DNA of 64,000 nt from Tamarix chinensis (GCA_030549775.1 CM060173.1:27346032-27410031); one strand, 5' to 3'. Counted from the stretch's first letter, positions 1 through 11,922 are shown. Numbers and translations are program-made. The notes: a model not told the origin generated them from the letters alone.

Positions 1-400
1 GTTAGGTCATGCTACGTGACATACGTAAGTTATGTAAATTAAATTGGTACCGCTTTCAAATTCAATATCAGGCTACTACCATAGTAATAAATGTAAGGAA
101 ATAAAAGACATGAACGTATTATATATCAGATACAGACTACAATGACCTCCGATGTCTTCTTATTAAGCTCCCGTACCCAATAAATATCTTTATAATTATA
201 TAGTTAAAATAATAAAAATACTAAACATCATCAAAAGCTTTGTTTTGAGTTTTGACCCCACTATAACTGCCACGTTTAATACACCGCTATAACTCCCACG
301 TTTAATGCGTAAAAGCTCACAAATTTATTTATAATTTTTTTTAAATGGTTTGGCTATTATTTAAAGAATTAAACTATGATTATTAAACTACAAAGTTGTA

Positions 401-443
<43 letters not shown>

Positions 444-1340
444 CAACAAATTAGCGTACAATCTTGAAGGGAATCGGAACAGATTAGATGGAATAGGACC
501 GACCGGGCCGGGAAAGTTTTGAGTCTGAAGCTCTCGTAACTGTTTTCAAACTAATCAGGAGAGTTCGGCAGAGGTCGGGCTTTGAGTTTTCAACGTAAAT
601 TCTCCTCCTCACGATATCAAATCATATATCGTCCGTCAATTCATTCGCATGCGACGTAAGATTCCTTATGTTATTCCCTTTCCGTCTTCTTCTATTTGTC
701 TTGTATTAATTCAATGGATAAGCTCCTCTCTACGATCCCCTGGAGTCAAGTCATTCCCCCTCTCCCGTCTTTCCACCGTATTCCCTATATATGTCACACA
801 TACGAGGCTATCTAATGTTTCTGCTGATGATATAAGTTGTCGTTCGTACTTACAATCGCCCATCTTTACTATTAGTATTTTCACAAACACATACACATAC
901 ATACATACAGAGCATTTTGCTTTCAACGGTGATGTATCGTTGAAAACAACATTTTACTATTACATGTTGGTTTGATGTGAGGTTATACACACTTCTAGGC
1001 CTTTCTGGATCTTCACCGAGGTGGAGTTCAGACCGGGTTGGTGGCGGTTGTTGATTGTAATAGTACGGAATTGTAGTTTTTGCACACATAATTAAATATT
1101 TGCGGTGTTTGTAATTAATAAGACACTAGGTATTTGTATATTTTATTTTCTTCTTTATTAGTGAGATTTTTTGGGTCATTCTCCTCAATTTATTTTCGCA
1201 AATTATAAAATCTTGTTTAGATTATGATAATAATAATAATAGTAACAACGATTTAAAATTAATAACAATTATTATAATAATAACAATATAATACTCACAA
1301 TAGTAGTAGTTGTAGTCCAAATTTAAATTATGACACTGAT
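1..1340. other. Gene-free spacer with a mildly GC-richer part
   Basis: No supportable gene. Bases 400-439 are a TG run followed by a TA run. Bases 470-1060 are less AT-rich than the surroundings and contain a TATA-like stretch near 784-792, so an old promoter or 5' UTR is possible but unproven. Short open frames here change between the copies at 1 and 49501 by local indels, which argues against coding. Confidence 0.5.
400..439. repeat. TG/TA compound microsatellite
   Basis: A short TG dinucleotide run passes into a longer TA run. The homologous sites at 39868-39912 and 49899-49946 have different lengths and an extra AAT-type interruption, as expected for a mutable repeat. Confidence 0.9.
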
Positions 1341-1346
1341 AGTAAT

Positions 1347-1348
1347 AA

Positions 1349-1407
<59 letters not shown>

Positions 1408-1431
1408 CAACAACAACAACAACAACAACAG
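1347..1431. repeat. TAA then CAA trinucleotide microsatellite
   Basis: A long TAA run is followed by a CAA run. On the minus strand it reads as poly-leucine, which is a low-complexity artefact and not a gene. The homologous tracts lie at 40433-40514 and 50850-50920, the last being shorter and interrupted. Confidence 0.92.
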
Positions 1432-3090
1432 CAACACGTTGAATTTTTCAGATAAGCTCTTCTCATCAAAAAATGGGTTCCACGCACGGTTTAAATTTAA
1501 GAATTTGCTAAGTTGGATCTAAGTTGTTTATAATATGTTTACTTAATATATTTCATCTAGAGTTAATGTTATACCGGTGTAAACTATAGGTCTAGCGACT
1601 AGTGAGTATTTGTGATCAGATCGCATTCTAGATAACATTACTTTCAACCTTTACATGTATATATATATATGACCCGAAAGAAGCCATATAATGATCTTGT
1701 TTCTCTTTAAGCTCATTTATTTAACTTTGTAGCCTAGATATCTTATTTTGCACTATAAAGGAAACGTTTAATTAGGCATAAATAAAAAAGGAAAGTTGAT
1801 GTGAACTCAGAAGGTATGAAACTTAACTTGATTAATGGTTCCACATAAATCTACTTGTATGTAAGATCTTAGCTCCTTATCATCATCTTTAGTAATTCCC
1901 TATCATGGAACCAATAAAATCATGTATTTGAATTCAAATAAAAAAAGAGAGAATGTTTTGGCATAGTGATCCTTTTTAGTTCAAATCAACACATAGAATC
2001 AAGATGTTCCATTAGCAACATAATATTGGATTTGAATATGATAAATGAAAATTTTTGGTCTAGTTATAATACAAATAATGATAACAAAACCAATTCATTA
2101 ATTATGTACAAACAATCTACCTAAGTCGTTGATTAGGATCAAGGACTATCCCAATAACTAAAAGGGAAAATTAATAACCTTCAAGTATCATAATTGACTG
2201 CTAGTATACTCCATTGAGTGGCATTAACCAACTTACAAGCTTGTTCCAAGCAAATGAGATTTAATAACGTTCTTAGTGATAACAATGGAACAAAGAAAAA
2301 GTAGATAAAAAACCCATCGCGTAGACCACACTGTTTATTTTCATGAAAATTAATTTATAGTATCCATATTTAGGTGTGCAAGGACTAGTTCGACACAAAT
2401 AAAAAAAATAAGTATTAGATGAAGCAAACAAATAATATGGTTGACCCACACATGTTACCTAATAAATTATCTTCAATCCATCCCTAATGGTTCATTTTAG
2501 TTACCACTTTAATTACCTAACCACATTTCATGCTATATTAGATTGGTATATACTATAGTCATGAGAACAAACTCAAGGACTATCACATAATAAACCATAA
2601 TTCATTTTCATGAACCCTTAATCCCCTACGGTTCACTACTAGCTAATTCCCATTTTCTTTCATTTTTGTCAAGATTACTTGATGCCTGACATAATATCTA
2701 AATCGCAACATTCCACTCCCACCCATTTTCCCCCTTAATCACTCCAACACAATTAACCATATTTTTTCCATTTGGCATTAGTTTCTAGAAAACATCCACC
2801 TATGTTTTAGTCACTTCTAATTCTCCCCATTGAATCTTAGTTACAAAACTAAGGTCAAAAATTACTTATAAATCCAAACATAATCCATAGACGACTACCA
2901 AATGTAATTAAATATCATATTGATGGAAGGACAGAAGAGCTAATATGTCATTTTTTACCCTAATATATTTGTGACACCATTGGTTTATAATTTTAAAATA
3001 AATTATTATTAATTTACATTATTAAAAAATCCAGATATTTTTTTTATTTTTTCTCTATAAATAGATACGCATATTACTATATTTTTAACA
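1432..3090. other. AT-rich spacer, no gene seen
   Basis: No long or conserved reading frame on either strand. A short TA microsatellite at 1655-1670 marks the point where the third copy of block A carries an extra ~1.49 kb (see 51148-52637). Confidence 0.6.
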
Positions 3091-3094
3091 TAAA

Positions 3095-3650
3095 AAAATT
3101 ATGATACGAATCCCATTGTTATATGTGATGAACTCAATTATTATTGTGATAAACATAATCTTTATATGTGACAAACATACTCATGATATGTGATAGAATC
3201 TAATCATTATATATTATAAACTTATACCTTATATGTTATTAATTTAATCATTATATATGATAAATCTACATGTTCTATATCATGAAACTAGGTTAAGCAT
3301 GTTCATAATAAGGATTATAAATATATTTTTGAAAAATAACAATATGTTTATCATGAAGCTATATTTTATTTATTGTGAATCTAATTTTTATATATTATGA
3401 ATCTATATGTTATAAACATATAAAACATATGTTATGAACCTAGGTGTTCTATGTTATAAACATAAATTTACATAGATAATGAACACAATTGTTATATATA
3501 ATGAACCTAATTGTAATGTATAATGAATCAAATCATTATATATTATGAACTTGACTGTTATATATCATGAACCAATATATTTTATATTATGAACCTAAAT
3601 ATTGTATGTTATAAACCTAATTGTTATATATGATGATTAATTATTATTAA
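3095..3650. repeat. Degenerate AT-rich minisatellite
   Basis: A loose unit of roughly 25-30 bases of the type TTATATATTATGAACCTAAT recurs many times with substitutions and small indels. It is followed by AT-only sequence rich in ATTAAT. It is non-coding and also present at about 54080-54625. Confidence 0.7.
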
Positions 3651-3824
3651 TATTATTATTGTAAATATTGAAGACTATTATTAATTATGAGAAATATATT
3701 TTTATATACTAATATTAATAACATTAATTATTAATATTATATTTTTATATTAATATTAATATCAATTATTAATGTTAATTTATAATATGAATAATAATTA
3801 CTCTTGTTATAATTAATATGGAGA

Positions 3825-3856
<32 letters not shown>

Positions 3857-4375
3857 TTATTAATTATTCATAATATCATTTTTAACAACGTTGATAATAA
3901 TTAATAGCAATTCTTATTGTTAATATTAATTATCATTATGCATATAAATAATAATTATAATTATTTACTAGCATCAATTTTATTAATTCTTAATAATATA
4001 TTATAGTATGAAAAACAAAAACAACAATAATTAATTACTAATGCTAATTATTGTTGTCAATTAATATATGTTATTAAAATTAAATCTATAAAAAAAAGTA
4101 TTATAAAAATATAGTTTATAAAAGTAAAAAATATCTAAAAGTATCAATATACTTCAAATCATTTCATATGAGATATGTTATCAAACACAATTATTATGTA
4201 AGATATAAATAAAATATGTCAGCCAAATATTAGTATTAGTTTAGATATATCAAGTTTAAGATGGCAAAACAAATAGGAACTTATAGTACTTGTTTAACAA
4301 AAATGTGCAATAAAACAATCAATGCATTACACTATAAGAAATTAGTTCTTTAGCAAAAAATAGATTTGGTTGCTA
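3651..4375. other. AT-only spacer before CACTA element 2
   Basis: Almost pure A/T sequence with a TAA run at 3826-3853. No gene is visible. Confidence 0.6.
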
Positions 4376-4405
4376 CACTACAAAATATATGACTTATACC
4401 AACAG
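4376..4405 (+). repeat. Left terminal inverted repeat of CACTA element 2
   Basis: It pairs with 8409-8438 on the opposite strand. The first 12 bases are identical and about 26 of 30 match overall. Confidence 0.88.
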
Positions 4406-4589
4406 GGTCTTATCTGTTGGTAAAAGCTATTTTTCTGTTGGCAAAAGCTTTTACCAACAGTTTTTTTTTGTGACAAAACTGTGGGTAAAAACTCTGTGCT
4501 TAAAAGTTTTATCCACAGATATGTATCATCTGTTGGGAATAATTGATAATGCCCACAGATATTTATCTATTAGTAAAACTTATGCCCAC

Positions 4590-4815
4590 ACTTATATCTG
4601 TAAGTAAAAGTATTAACCACAAAATAATATCTGTGACTAAAAGTATTACCCACAAAATAATATCTGTAACTAAAACTATTATCCACAAAATAATATTTGT
4701 GACTAGAAGTATTAGGCACAAAATTATATCTGTGATAAAAAGAATTAACCACACAATCATATCTGTATATAAAAGTATTAAACACAATATTATATCTGTT
4801 ATTAAAACTTATTGC
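4590..4815. repeat. 33-bp tandem repeat in the left subterminal zone
   Basis: About seven units of 33 bases, of the type CCACAAAATAATATCTGTGACTAAAAGTATTA, stand head to tail. Because 33 is a multiple of three, both strands stay open and would encode 11-residue repeats such as KSINHKIISVT. I read this as subterminal-repeat DNA and not as a gene. In the other copy (55572-55798) a 2-base loss breaks the plus-strand frame. Confidence 0.8.
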
Positions 4816-4939
4816 CAACATATATATATTTACAAAAATATCCGTAACATTTTCATTCTCATTCCTCTCTTGTTAAAGAGAATGGGGAATACAAAAATAT
4901 TGACTACCGTTCAGCCACATCTAGTACTGTTCTACATAA

Positions 4940-5317
4940 CTAAGATAAAACAACCATTATATCCGATGCCCTGAGAGCTATGTAGTTTGATCCATCAGGG
5001 CCCTTGAAATCATTCCCAGCATATTTGGAATACAAGACAGTGAATTCCCTGGCGACATAGACAAAGGTTTTCTCTTTCCTTCCTCATCCAGAGGTCCAGG
5101 TCCCACAACAATTATCTGTGTTTCATCCAACAAATCAAAATGCAGATGAAAGTTTCAGATGTCAGATCGGCTCAGTATGAAGTAGAATACATAATGATAA
5201 TGGTAGAAACATTGATACAACTTTTATTTGTTAAACTTACAGCTCCAACTGAAGGTTTCTCCTTGGTCGGGTCTGTCAACAACAAACCTCCAACAGTTTT
5301 TCCTCAGCCTCAGCAAC
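4940..5317 (-). pseudogene. CPN20: Captured fragment of chloroplast 20-kDa co-chaperonin gene (CPN20), last two exons
   Basis: On the minus strand, exon 5317-5241 has an acceptor TTTAG and a donor GTAAGT. Exon 5115-4940 has an acceptor CACAG and ends in a TAG stop. The pieces read VAEAEEK, LLLTDPTKEKPSVGA, VVGPGPLDEEGKRKPLSMSPGN and, in a shifted frame, YSKYAGNDFKGPDGSNYIAL with a C-terminus ending VLS. This is the second GroES-like (Cpn10) domain of the double-domain plastid co-chaperonin, which caps the chloroplast Cpn60 folding chamber. The exon junction before VAEAEEK also suits that gene. Transit peptide, first Cpn10 domain and promoter are absent. One base is missing in the A-run of the first exon and an indel lies near 5053, so the reading frame is broken. 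It lies inside CACTA element 2, so transposon capture of a host gene is the simplest reading. Confidence 0.87.
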
Positions 5318-5819
5318 CTAAATTTTTGCCCCGATATTTTTAGGAGAGTTAACTCTATCCATAATCATGCAAGAACGACATAGGAAACACTTTCTGGAAT
5401 GGATCACTATAAAAGCTTCCAAGCTACTAATAGCAAAGTGATATGGCATTCACCCCAATGGACTGTTAAGGTAGTTGGATTCACAGGGCAGATATAAAAC
5501 TAAGAATCAAACTAGCATGGTTCCCAAGGATTTAGCCAGAAATTAAGGTGCGATTGACTTTAAGAACAATAAATTCAAATTAGCCCGTAACTACAGCAAA
5601 GCATGTCTGAGTTTATCTGCAAGAAATGATATAGTAGTATTGGTTGACCAACTAATCGATGAAAAAGTGAGGATACAATGCAAATGGCCATAAAAGACTT
5701 AGGATAGATATGACACTGGCAATGCAGGAAACAATAGATAGAAAGGTCAAACAAATTCAATTTTAGGACATTCCAACAATAAACTATACTAATGATAATT
5801 TACATAATTTTATTTGAAA

Positions 5820-6430
5820 GTTAGGGTTTTAGGACAAAAATCATAAAAGAAGGTCAAATTTTATTAATTTATTTAAATTGAATGTTTACAAATGTAATAA
5901 GACCTATTTTATAACATATTATATACTCAATTGATTAAAAAAATAAAGAAAATATCTAATTTAATATAATTAGCGTTTTTGAGCCCGTAGTTTAAATTCG
6001 GTCAAATCTTGCCAAAATATTTAAATTGACTGTTCGGAAATGAAATTAAACATATTCTATTACAAAATGTATAATCAATTTAATAAAATAACTCCAATAT
6101 ACAATTTAATTTAAATCCGCATGGATTTGACCTAAAAATTAAATTCCGAATAATTTCGCACAATTTTCTCAAATTGCCAATTCCAATATGAAACTAAATA
6201 TATTTTAAAGTATAACACGTAATCAAATTATCCCAAATAGCTTAATCGATCCAATCCAATATATCCGGACATAACCGGGTCAATAATCACAAACTCCAGA
6301 AATCAACATATATCACATAATTGGCATATCCAATGCATTCATACAATACATATATACTTAATTAAATAACTAATTTAGCTTAATTAAATCCCATTCTTTC
6401 AAAATTAATCAAAAAAAATTAGGGTTTTAG
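5820..6430. repeat. Degenerate ~150-bp tandem repeat inside CACTA element 2
   Basis: Three diverged units near 5860-6010, 6011-6160 and 6161-6260 share the order TTTAAATTGA - GAAATGAAATTAAA - ATATTTTA - TATAATCAATTTAAT. The stretch is bracketed by two copies of TTAGGGTTTTAGGA at 5820 and 6419. It could be part of an old LTR picked up by the element. Confidence 0.5.
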
Positions 6431-6463
6431 GAATTTATACCAAACGAAATCAGTCAAATCAAT

Positions 6464-6870
6464 GCAGGTAAATGGCGGTGGAGCTTCGTCGGTGGGAGAG
6501 GAGCAGCCGCCGGTGGCTGACCGACGCTGGAGCTGTTAGGCTGGTGGCGCACCGCTACTGCCTTCTTCCCTTGCTGCTGCGCCACAACTGCCCTTCCACA
6601 CTGTTGTTTCGCTGCTGCTGCTCCCCTGATGCTGCCGTGTGCGACGACCAGGAATTGTGGTGGCAAGGTCGAGCGAAGCGAGATAGTGTGCGACCACCGA
6701 TGCCATCCACGGACGAAGTCGGGGTGGGATCTACAGGCAGCGAATGACAGAGGGTTCGGGGAGGCATAAGGTTCAGACAGAAATAAATCGTGGGATGTGG
6801 AGGCATAGGAAACTTAGGGAACGAAATAAGACGCGGGGTAGTTTGCGCCGAAATAAGACGCAAGTTAGGG
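6464..6870. other. GC-rich gene-like segment of unknown origin
   Basis: About 400 bases are sharply richer in G and C than everything around them, with CGCCGG, GCTGCTGC and CGACG runs. Both strands have open frames of 70-100 codons, but the frames differ between this copy and 57445-57850, so a coding role is not supported. I do not recognise the protein in any frame. It may be a captured first exon or 5' UTR, or the GC-rich transcribed part of an old LTR; the TTAGGGTTTTAGG motif just before it occurs in both settings. Confidence 0.5.
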
Positions 6871-7379
6871 CCAATTTTTTTTGTTTTTCAAATATTGAAA
6901 AGAATTTATGGAGATAATATAATTTTAAATAGATTAAATTTAATCTAAAAATAAATACTATACATCTAAAAATATTTTTGAAAATTTTTATCTACAAATT
7001 ATTTAACAAAAAATCATTTCAAACGGATTCGAAAGCCTAAAATTAATATAAGAGGTATATAAAGAATTTTAAAAATATTTTTGAAAAAATTTACCAATGA
7101 GTGTAAATATCTGTATTATTTTTTAAGTTGTGAAAGTCTTTAATTCAATATTTTTTTAAGATCTTATCGACCTCATAAAAATAAATAAATTCAAAGATAA
7201 AAATATTTACTACAGATAAAGATATTAAAAGGCTCTATAATAGATGACATTAAAGATAATATTTCAAATACATTAGAGAAATATTCTTATAATAGTTTAA
7301 ACAACTAAAAATAATTTAACATATTTTTAGAAAAGCCATCTATAAGCCCTAAAAAAATAATTTTATTAATAACAATTAA

Positions 7380-7682
7380 TTATTATAATATTGACTATAA
7401 TAATTATAAATGTTTTCTTAAAAATAATATAATTAATTTTACTACTACTAACAATAATATTATTAATTATCTAATAATATTATTAAATAATAAGTTTAAA
7501 TAATAATTAATATTATTTAAAAATATTTCATATAAAATTAATATTTCATAATGTATTATTAAGATAATATTAATTATAATTTATAATAAAAAAATAATTA
7601 TTATTAACAATAATTAATAATCAGAAATAAATACAAATATTAATCATAATTTCCAACAATTAGTAATAATAATTTTTTTTAT

Positions 7683-7730
<48 letters not shown>

Positions 7731-8194
7731 TCCTAAAATAATTATTCTTAGTAATAATTTATAAATAATTATATTAATAAGAATAATATGAATCATTATT
7801 TTAAATAAATTAATAATAGTATCTAATAATTACTAATATATTATTAATAATATGAATGATTATTGATAATATTTATTATTGTTAAGATAATATAGATTTG
7901 AATGATAATTGGTGGTATTTAATAATAAATTAATTTAATAGTAAGTGGTAGTAGATATAATATATATTATTTCATTATAATTGTTAAAAGACACCATTAT
8001 GAACAATAAATATTAATATAAAAAATTAGAAATAAAATAATAATTAATAATAATATATGTAAACTATTATTTCTAAAAATGACTAATGACTTAATTATTA
8101 TTATTATTAGAATTATTATTATATTAAAAAGAATATAATTAATCGTTATTAAAATTAAATAAAAACAAATATCATTGTTGAATTTCATAAACAC
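7380..8194. other. AT-only filler of CACTA element 2 with a TAA microsatellite
   Basis: Nearly pure A/T sequence; a TAA run lies at 7686-7728. The long minus-strand open frame at 7997-8203 is isoleucine/leucine low-complexity sequence and not a gene. Confidence 0.6.
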
Positions 8195-8438
8195 TAATAC
8201 CAACAGATATAAAAGTGGGTATTAGTTCTGTTGGTATAATGCTACTAATAACCACAGATATAAGTGATGCTAAAATATCTGTTGGCATAACATATTATTA
8301 CTAACAGATAACAAATTTCTGTTAGAAAAACTATATTATTGCTCACAGAAAATTATCTGTTGGTATTAGTTGCTTTTACCAACAGAAAAAGTATCTATGA
8401 CTAAGTTTCTGTTGGCAAAAGTCAATTATTTTGTAGTG
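8195..8438 (-). repeat. Right subterminal repeats and terminal inverted repeat of CACTA element 2
   Basis: There are at least eight copies of the CTGTTGGT / ACCAACAG motif in both orientations within 240 bases. They end in the 30-base terminal inverted repeat at 8409-8438, followed by target-site bases TAA. Confidence 0.85.
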
Positions 8439-11252
8439 TAATGGCCAAAATTTAATCATTAATGACAGTAGCAACTAAAATTATATGTGGCCGCAACTGA
8501 TCCTCTAGCATAGTCTTCCCTAAATTATTTTAGGATAAATTAAATATTTTTTTATTGCCAAACCAATAATAATATATAATTTTAATTTTTAACAATGAAG
8601 AAAATATAATACCATAGATAATATTAGCATATATAAATAAAAAATTATTATATGCACCTATCGCTGTCAAATTTTTTGTCACTCTATCATTTACCACGAC
8701 TTTATCCATACATTATTATCTAATATATTTTTTGTCCCATAAACCATTTATGACAATTCATTTATCTATTTTAAACATTAGCAATCAAATTCGTAGGTAA
8801 TAAATGACACAATTATATCATCAAAAACAGAATCGTCAATTGAACATTCTCAAACATTTTGTGTGGAGACACTACACACACAAAAAAAAAGCTTTACAAA
8901 TAATTTTTTATAAAATGCATTTATGCTAAGTAAATGTCCACCACTAAAAAATGCCACAACATTATGAACAACTTCTTGAAGCAAGGAGTGGAATAGGCGA
9001 GCCCTTAGTAGCCTCAGTTTTTTTTTTCTTTTTTTGGTCTGCTATCACCACCACCTACTACCTTTAGTATCAGACTTAACATCGTGAAACAGAATTATGG
9101 GTGCATTCTATGATAAAAGGAAACAAAAAAAAAGTCACCATCAGTAGCGAAGAAATATAAAAATGAAGAAATCAATACATTGGCAATTGATCTGATAGTT
9201 TTGTACTTTGAAACACTCTCTCTTAGATTTTAAACCATAATATAAGGATTGTGCAGTCAGAATCAGAGTAATTGCTATATATAACCAGGTATCACAATGA
9301 TAGCAAAAATATAATCTTTTGTGATAAGCCATCCTAGGAAGATCAGAATGTTTATCTTTATCGGTTGTATGCATATGTTCAAGTTGTCTCTCCTATCACA
9401 ATTTTTAGACCTGGACTCAGCATCACCAATGGAAAGAGATGAGCTTCGTTTGTAGATTCATTGTAAGGAAGACAAAGTTAGACTCATATATCCATCATAT
9501 CATGTTAATTTTTAACTTTTTAAGTTGGAAAATTTTGAATTCTAGGAAAATTATACCACACTGTCCTCACACTTCTCATCAAACTATAGTTGCCTAAAAG
9601 TGTCCAAATCTGAAACATGACAACACTTAATCCATGATTTGAATATAATCACTCCAAGGGTCCCTGCTATGTCAAAAAACATATTTCAAGACCCTTTTCC
9701 CAAAAAGAGAATAATCAACACTCTTTACTCATTTAGGAAATGTGTTTAAGTTTGAAGAGTCCAAAAAAAAATTTAAGTTTGTTATGATATAACAATAACT
9801 GCTGTTGATTCCTAGCGCATACATTTACATTCAATACAAAAGTTTTACTAATACTTAATGAAATAGAGTCCTCAACTAAGACAATAGAAGAGGAATTCAT
9901 GTATTAAAAATAGGCATAGGTGTGTCCATATAATTACCATGGATCTAAGTTTCAAACAACTAGTTAATCACAAACTATGCAGGAAGTTCTTACCCCTTGG
10001 TGGGAAAAAAAAAACAAAAAACTAACTTCAAACTTTAGTGCTTCATAATTAGCCACAACCCGGAATTTGTGCTTGTCGAGAATGGAACGGTCTTCCTTTT
10101 TCACCCTTTGACAACATTTCATAACCCTCAATAACTGCCAACCGTCTAACCAAATGGTTCTCTAGTTTAACAAAGTCCTTCATGACCACATTTCCAACAC
10201 AAATGACTAGTAGTGTGAAAGAAGTGGAAGATTCCTTCTTAGTCTACTATGTCAACGTGATGGGAATAGTGTCTGAAGCACAACAAAAAAATCCTAGAAT
10301 ATTCAGGTAGGGTAGTTGAGTTTGTGAACAAGATGCTACCCAACTGAGTAAATAGGTCATAGAGGTGGAGATTAAATAAGATTTTTGGTCCATTAGGTGT
10401 AAATACTTTAGACCAAGGCATGATACTTCACCAATGATGAAGGTTGGAGTTGTTGAGCAATACCCTCACTTTTTTGTTGATGAGAGGCTCCTATAGATGC
10501 ATATATTCATATAGATATCCTTGCATATACCCCAGTTATGCCTGGGTGTATATATAACTCTCCTTATATAATTATAATTTTTTTCCTTAAACCAAAAGCA
10601 AATAGCAAGACCATATTCTATCAAGCAAAGAGTTAAGCAGCTATTGTCAAATAATAGTAGAGAGAAGCATTGGGTGTGGAGAGAGGACATCGTGAGGATA
10701 AAAGATGCAAAAATTTTGTACACTAGATCTAAAAGAAGTCCAATAAAGCACCGTTTGTGTTTTATTTTCCTTTTTGGTAGTGTCACTTGTCAAAGAAGCT
10801 AGCATCCAAAGCTACTAATACATGCAATGAGATTTTTTCCCAATGCATTTAGTGATACATCGTTAGAGCCAAAGAAAAGAAAAGATAGTATAAATGTCAT
10901 TCAGCTAAGACCATGCACTATGTTCAGTCGTTATAGGATGGCTATCTCTAAGCTTGGCTCAATGTAGATGACTTAATATATACAACAGGCTTCAACCTTT
11001 TAAGGAAAACATTTTCATCTAGCTGGATAACAACTACAAGGCTTAATTAGTGCAAAAAAAAGGAAACATGAACGACACCAAAAGCATCTCCAAAATATTA
11101 ACCACCCTTGGTAATTTATTATAGGATCCATTTATTCTCCATTACTCCAATCTATATATATGTTAGTTTGAGCCGAAGAAAATTTTTTGCTAGTGCGAAG
11201 GCAGTGAACCTCTTCTCATTTCCTAGGGTTCCTCATGAATAATACAAATTAG
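8439..11252. other. Repeat-derived spacer, no gene recognised
   Basis: No convincing gene. Part of it (9310-9970) recurs in inverted orientation at 26515-27160, so it is at least partly a dispersed repeat. Minus-strand frames of 60-106 codons at 10239-10421 and 10466-10786 show no known domain. The latter is shortened by an indel in the other copy of block A. Confidence 0.5.
9310..9970 (+). repeat. Dispersed repeat, member 1
   Basis: Aligned by eye in reverse complement with 26515-27160. Shared blocks include CCATGGATCTAAG next to TTTGAAAC, AGAAGAGGAATTCATGTATT and the CATCACCAATGGAAAGAGATGAG region. The third member at 60276-60936 is simply the copy in the second block A. Family unknown. 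Confidence 0.75.
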
Positions 11253-11592
11253 GGAAAGACACTTAGTACTTGTATAAAAGTAGATGCCAACAAAACAATC
11301 AATATATGACATATTTAAAACAATATTAAAAACTTGGTAATGGGCATACGTATTAACAATATATTTAAGTTTGGGACAGATATATCAATCTCATTGTAAT
11401 ACTAAGTTTATACTATACAATACTTGTTGCGATGACAATAAAAAGGATCAGCATCATAAATGCATTTAATCTTTCAATGACATAAATGCATCAACCTAAG
11501 AAACAAGAGAAAAAAAAAAGATATTCTTGCATTTTATGCCCCTACCTTCCCCCTCATTTCCTTAATTATCCCCCTCGTCAATCCCCCTCCCT

Positions 11593-11922
11593 CTAATTCC
11601 TTCTATATGATAGTATCAATGTTCTTCCCATTTGTACTTCTTCCAATAGAAGATAATCATGATCGGTGTCATAATGGACAAAGCAACTATCGGAGAAAGC
11701 ACTGTAACCCAGAAATGTGGCAAAAACCACAGAGAGCGGGTAGGCGCAGATGGCTGCTATAGAGCAACCAATTCCAATTAGAATAGTTACCATGGCAATT
11801 ATGGGATAAAGTTCCTTCAGTAGTAGCACAAAGAATAATGTGAGGGAGCTTAGTAAGATTAGCAAGCACGCTACTCATCCTCACAAGCCAATGGATTCAT
11901 TCTTATTTACCAAAACTATCAT
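11593..11922 (-). pseudogene. Left-arm copy of the small membrane-protein gene (decayed)
   Basis: This is the diverged inverted paralogue of the open frame at 12279-12677. It starts with the same MIVLV and NKNE segment. Two in-frame TGA stops follow just after the IGL that corresponds to residues 11-13 of the right-arm protein. Then the two hydrophobic stretches continue (LLILLSSLTLFFVLLL; a segment with IGIGCSIAAICAY). An extra G at 11738-11740 shifts the frame after ICAY, so the last hydrophobic segment is out of frame here. The equivalent gene in the third copy (62583-62888) lacks that extra G and keeps the last segment in frame. Family unknown to me. The early stops mean a full protein is not expected from this copy. 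Confidence 0.7.

Larger units (their letters stand above)
4376..8438. mobile_element. Non-autonomous CACTA element 2, copy 1, carrying a CPN20 gene fragment
   Basis: The element starts CACTACAAAATA and ends TATTTTGTAGTG. The terminal 30 bases are inverted repeats with about 26 matches. Both ends are crowded with short direct and inverted copies of an ACCAACAGAT / ATCTGTTGGT motif, the subterminal-repeat pattern known from CACTA (En/Spm) elements, where the DNA-binding transposase partner acts. The 3-bp target duplication is TAA. It is perfect in the copy at 55360-59404; here the left flank reads CTA because one A is missing. No transposase is present. The interior holds the last two exons of a chloroplast chaperonin gene, a GC-rich gene-like segment and AT-only filler. 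The ~4.06 kb length and lack of transposase fit a non-autonomous derivative moved in trans. Confidence 0.88.

Noticed and set aside
649..975. 108-codon plus-strand open frame, repeated at 50153-50479
   Set aside because: The middle copy of block A lacks most of the region, and a local indel pair alters residues between the other two copies. No domain, no codon pattern, and the opposite strand is equally open.
1222..1437. Minus-strand open frame of poly-leucine (also at 40306-40521)
   Set aside because: It is the TAA/CAA microsatellite read in one frame; length varies with the repeat, and the third copy breaks it.
4543..4974. 143-codon frame with 11-residue repeats
   Set aside because: It is a 33-bp tandem repeat in a transposon subterminal zone, open on both strands, and broken by a 2-base loss in the other copy.
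6555..6863. 102-codon minus-strand frame in the GC-rich island
   Set aside because: Frames differ between the two copies, and GC-rich DNA has few stops by chance.
8872..8884. CACTACACACAC as another CACTA terminus
   Set aside because: No inverted partner, no subterminal repeats and no target duplication.
10500..10600. TA-rich end after CTGGGTGTATATATAAC as a LINE 3' tail
   Set aside because: It resembles the candidate at 25.3 kb, but there is no A tail, target duplication or coding homology.
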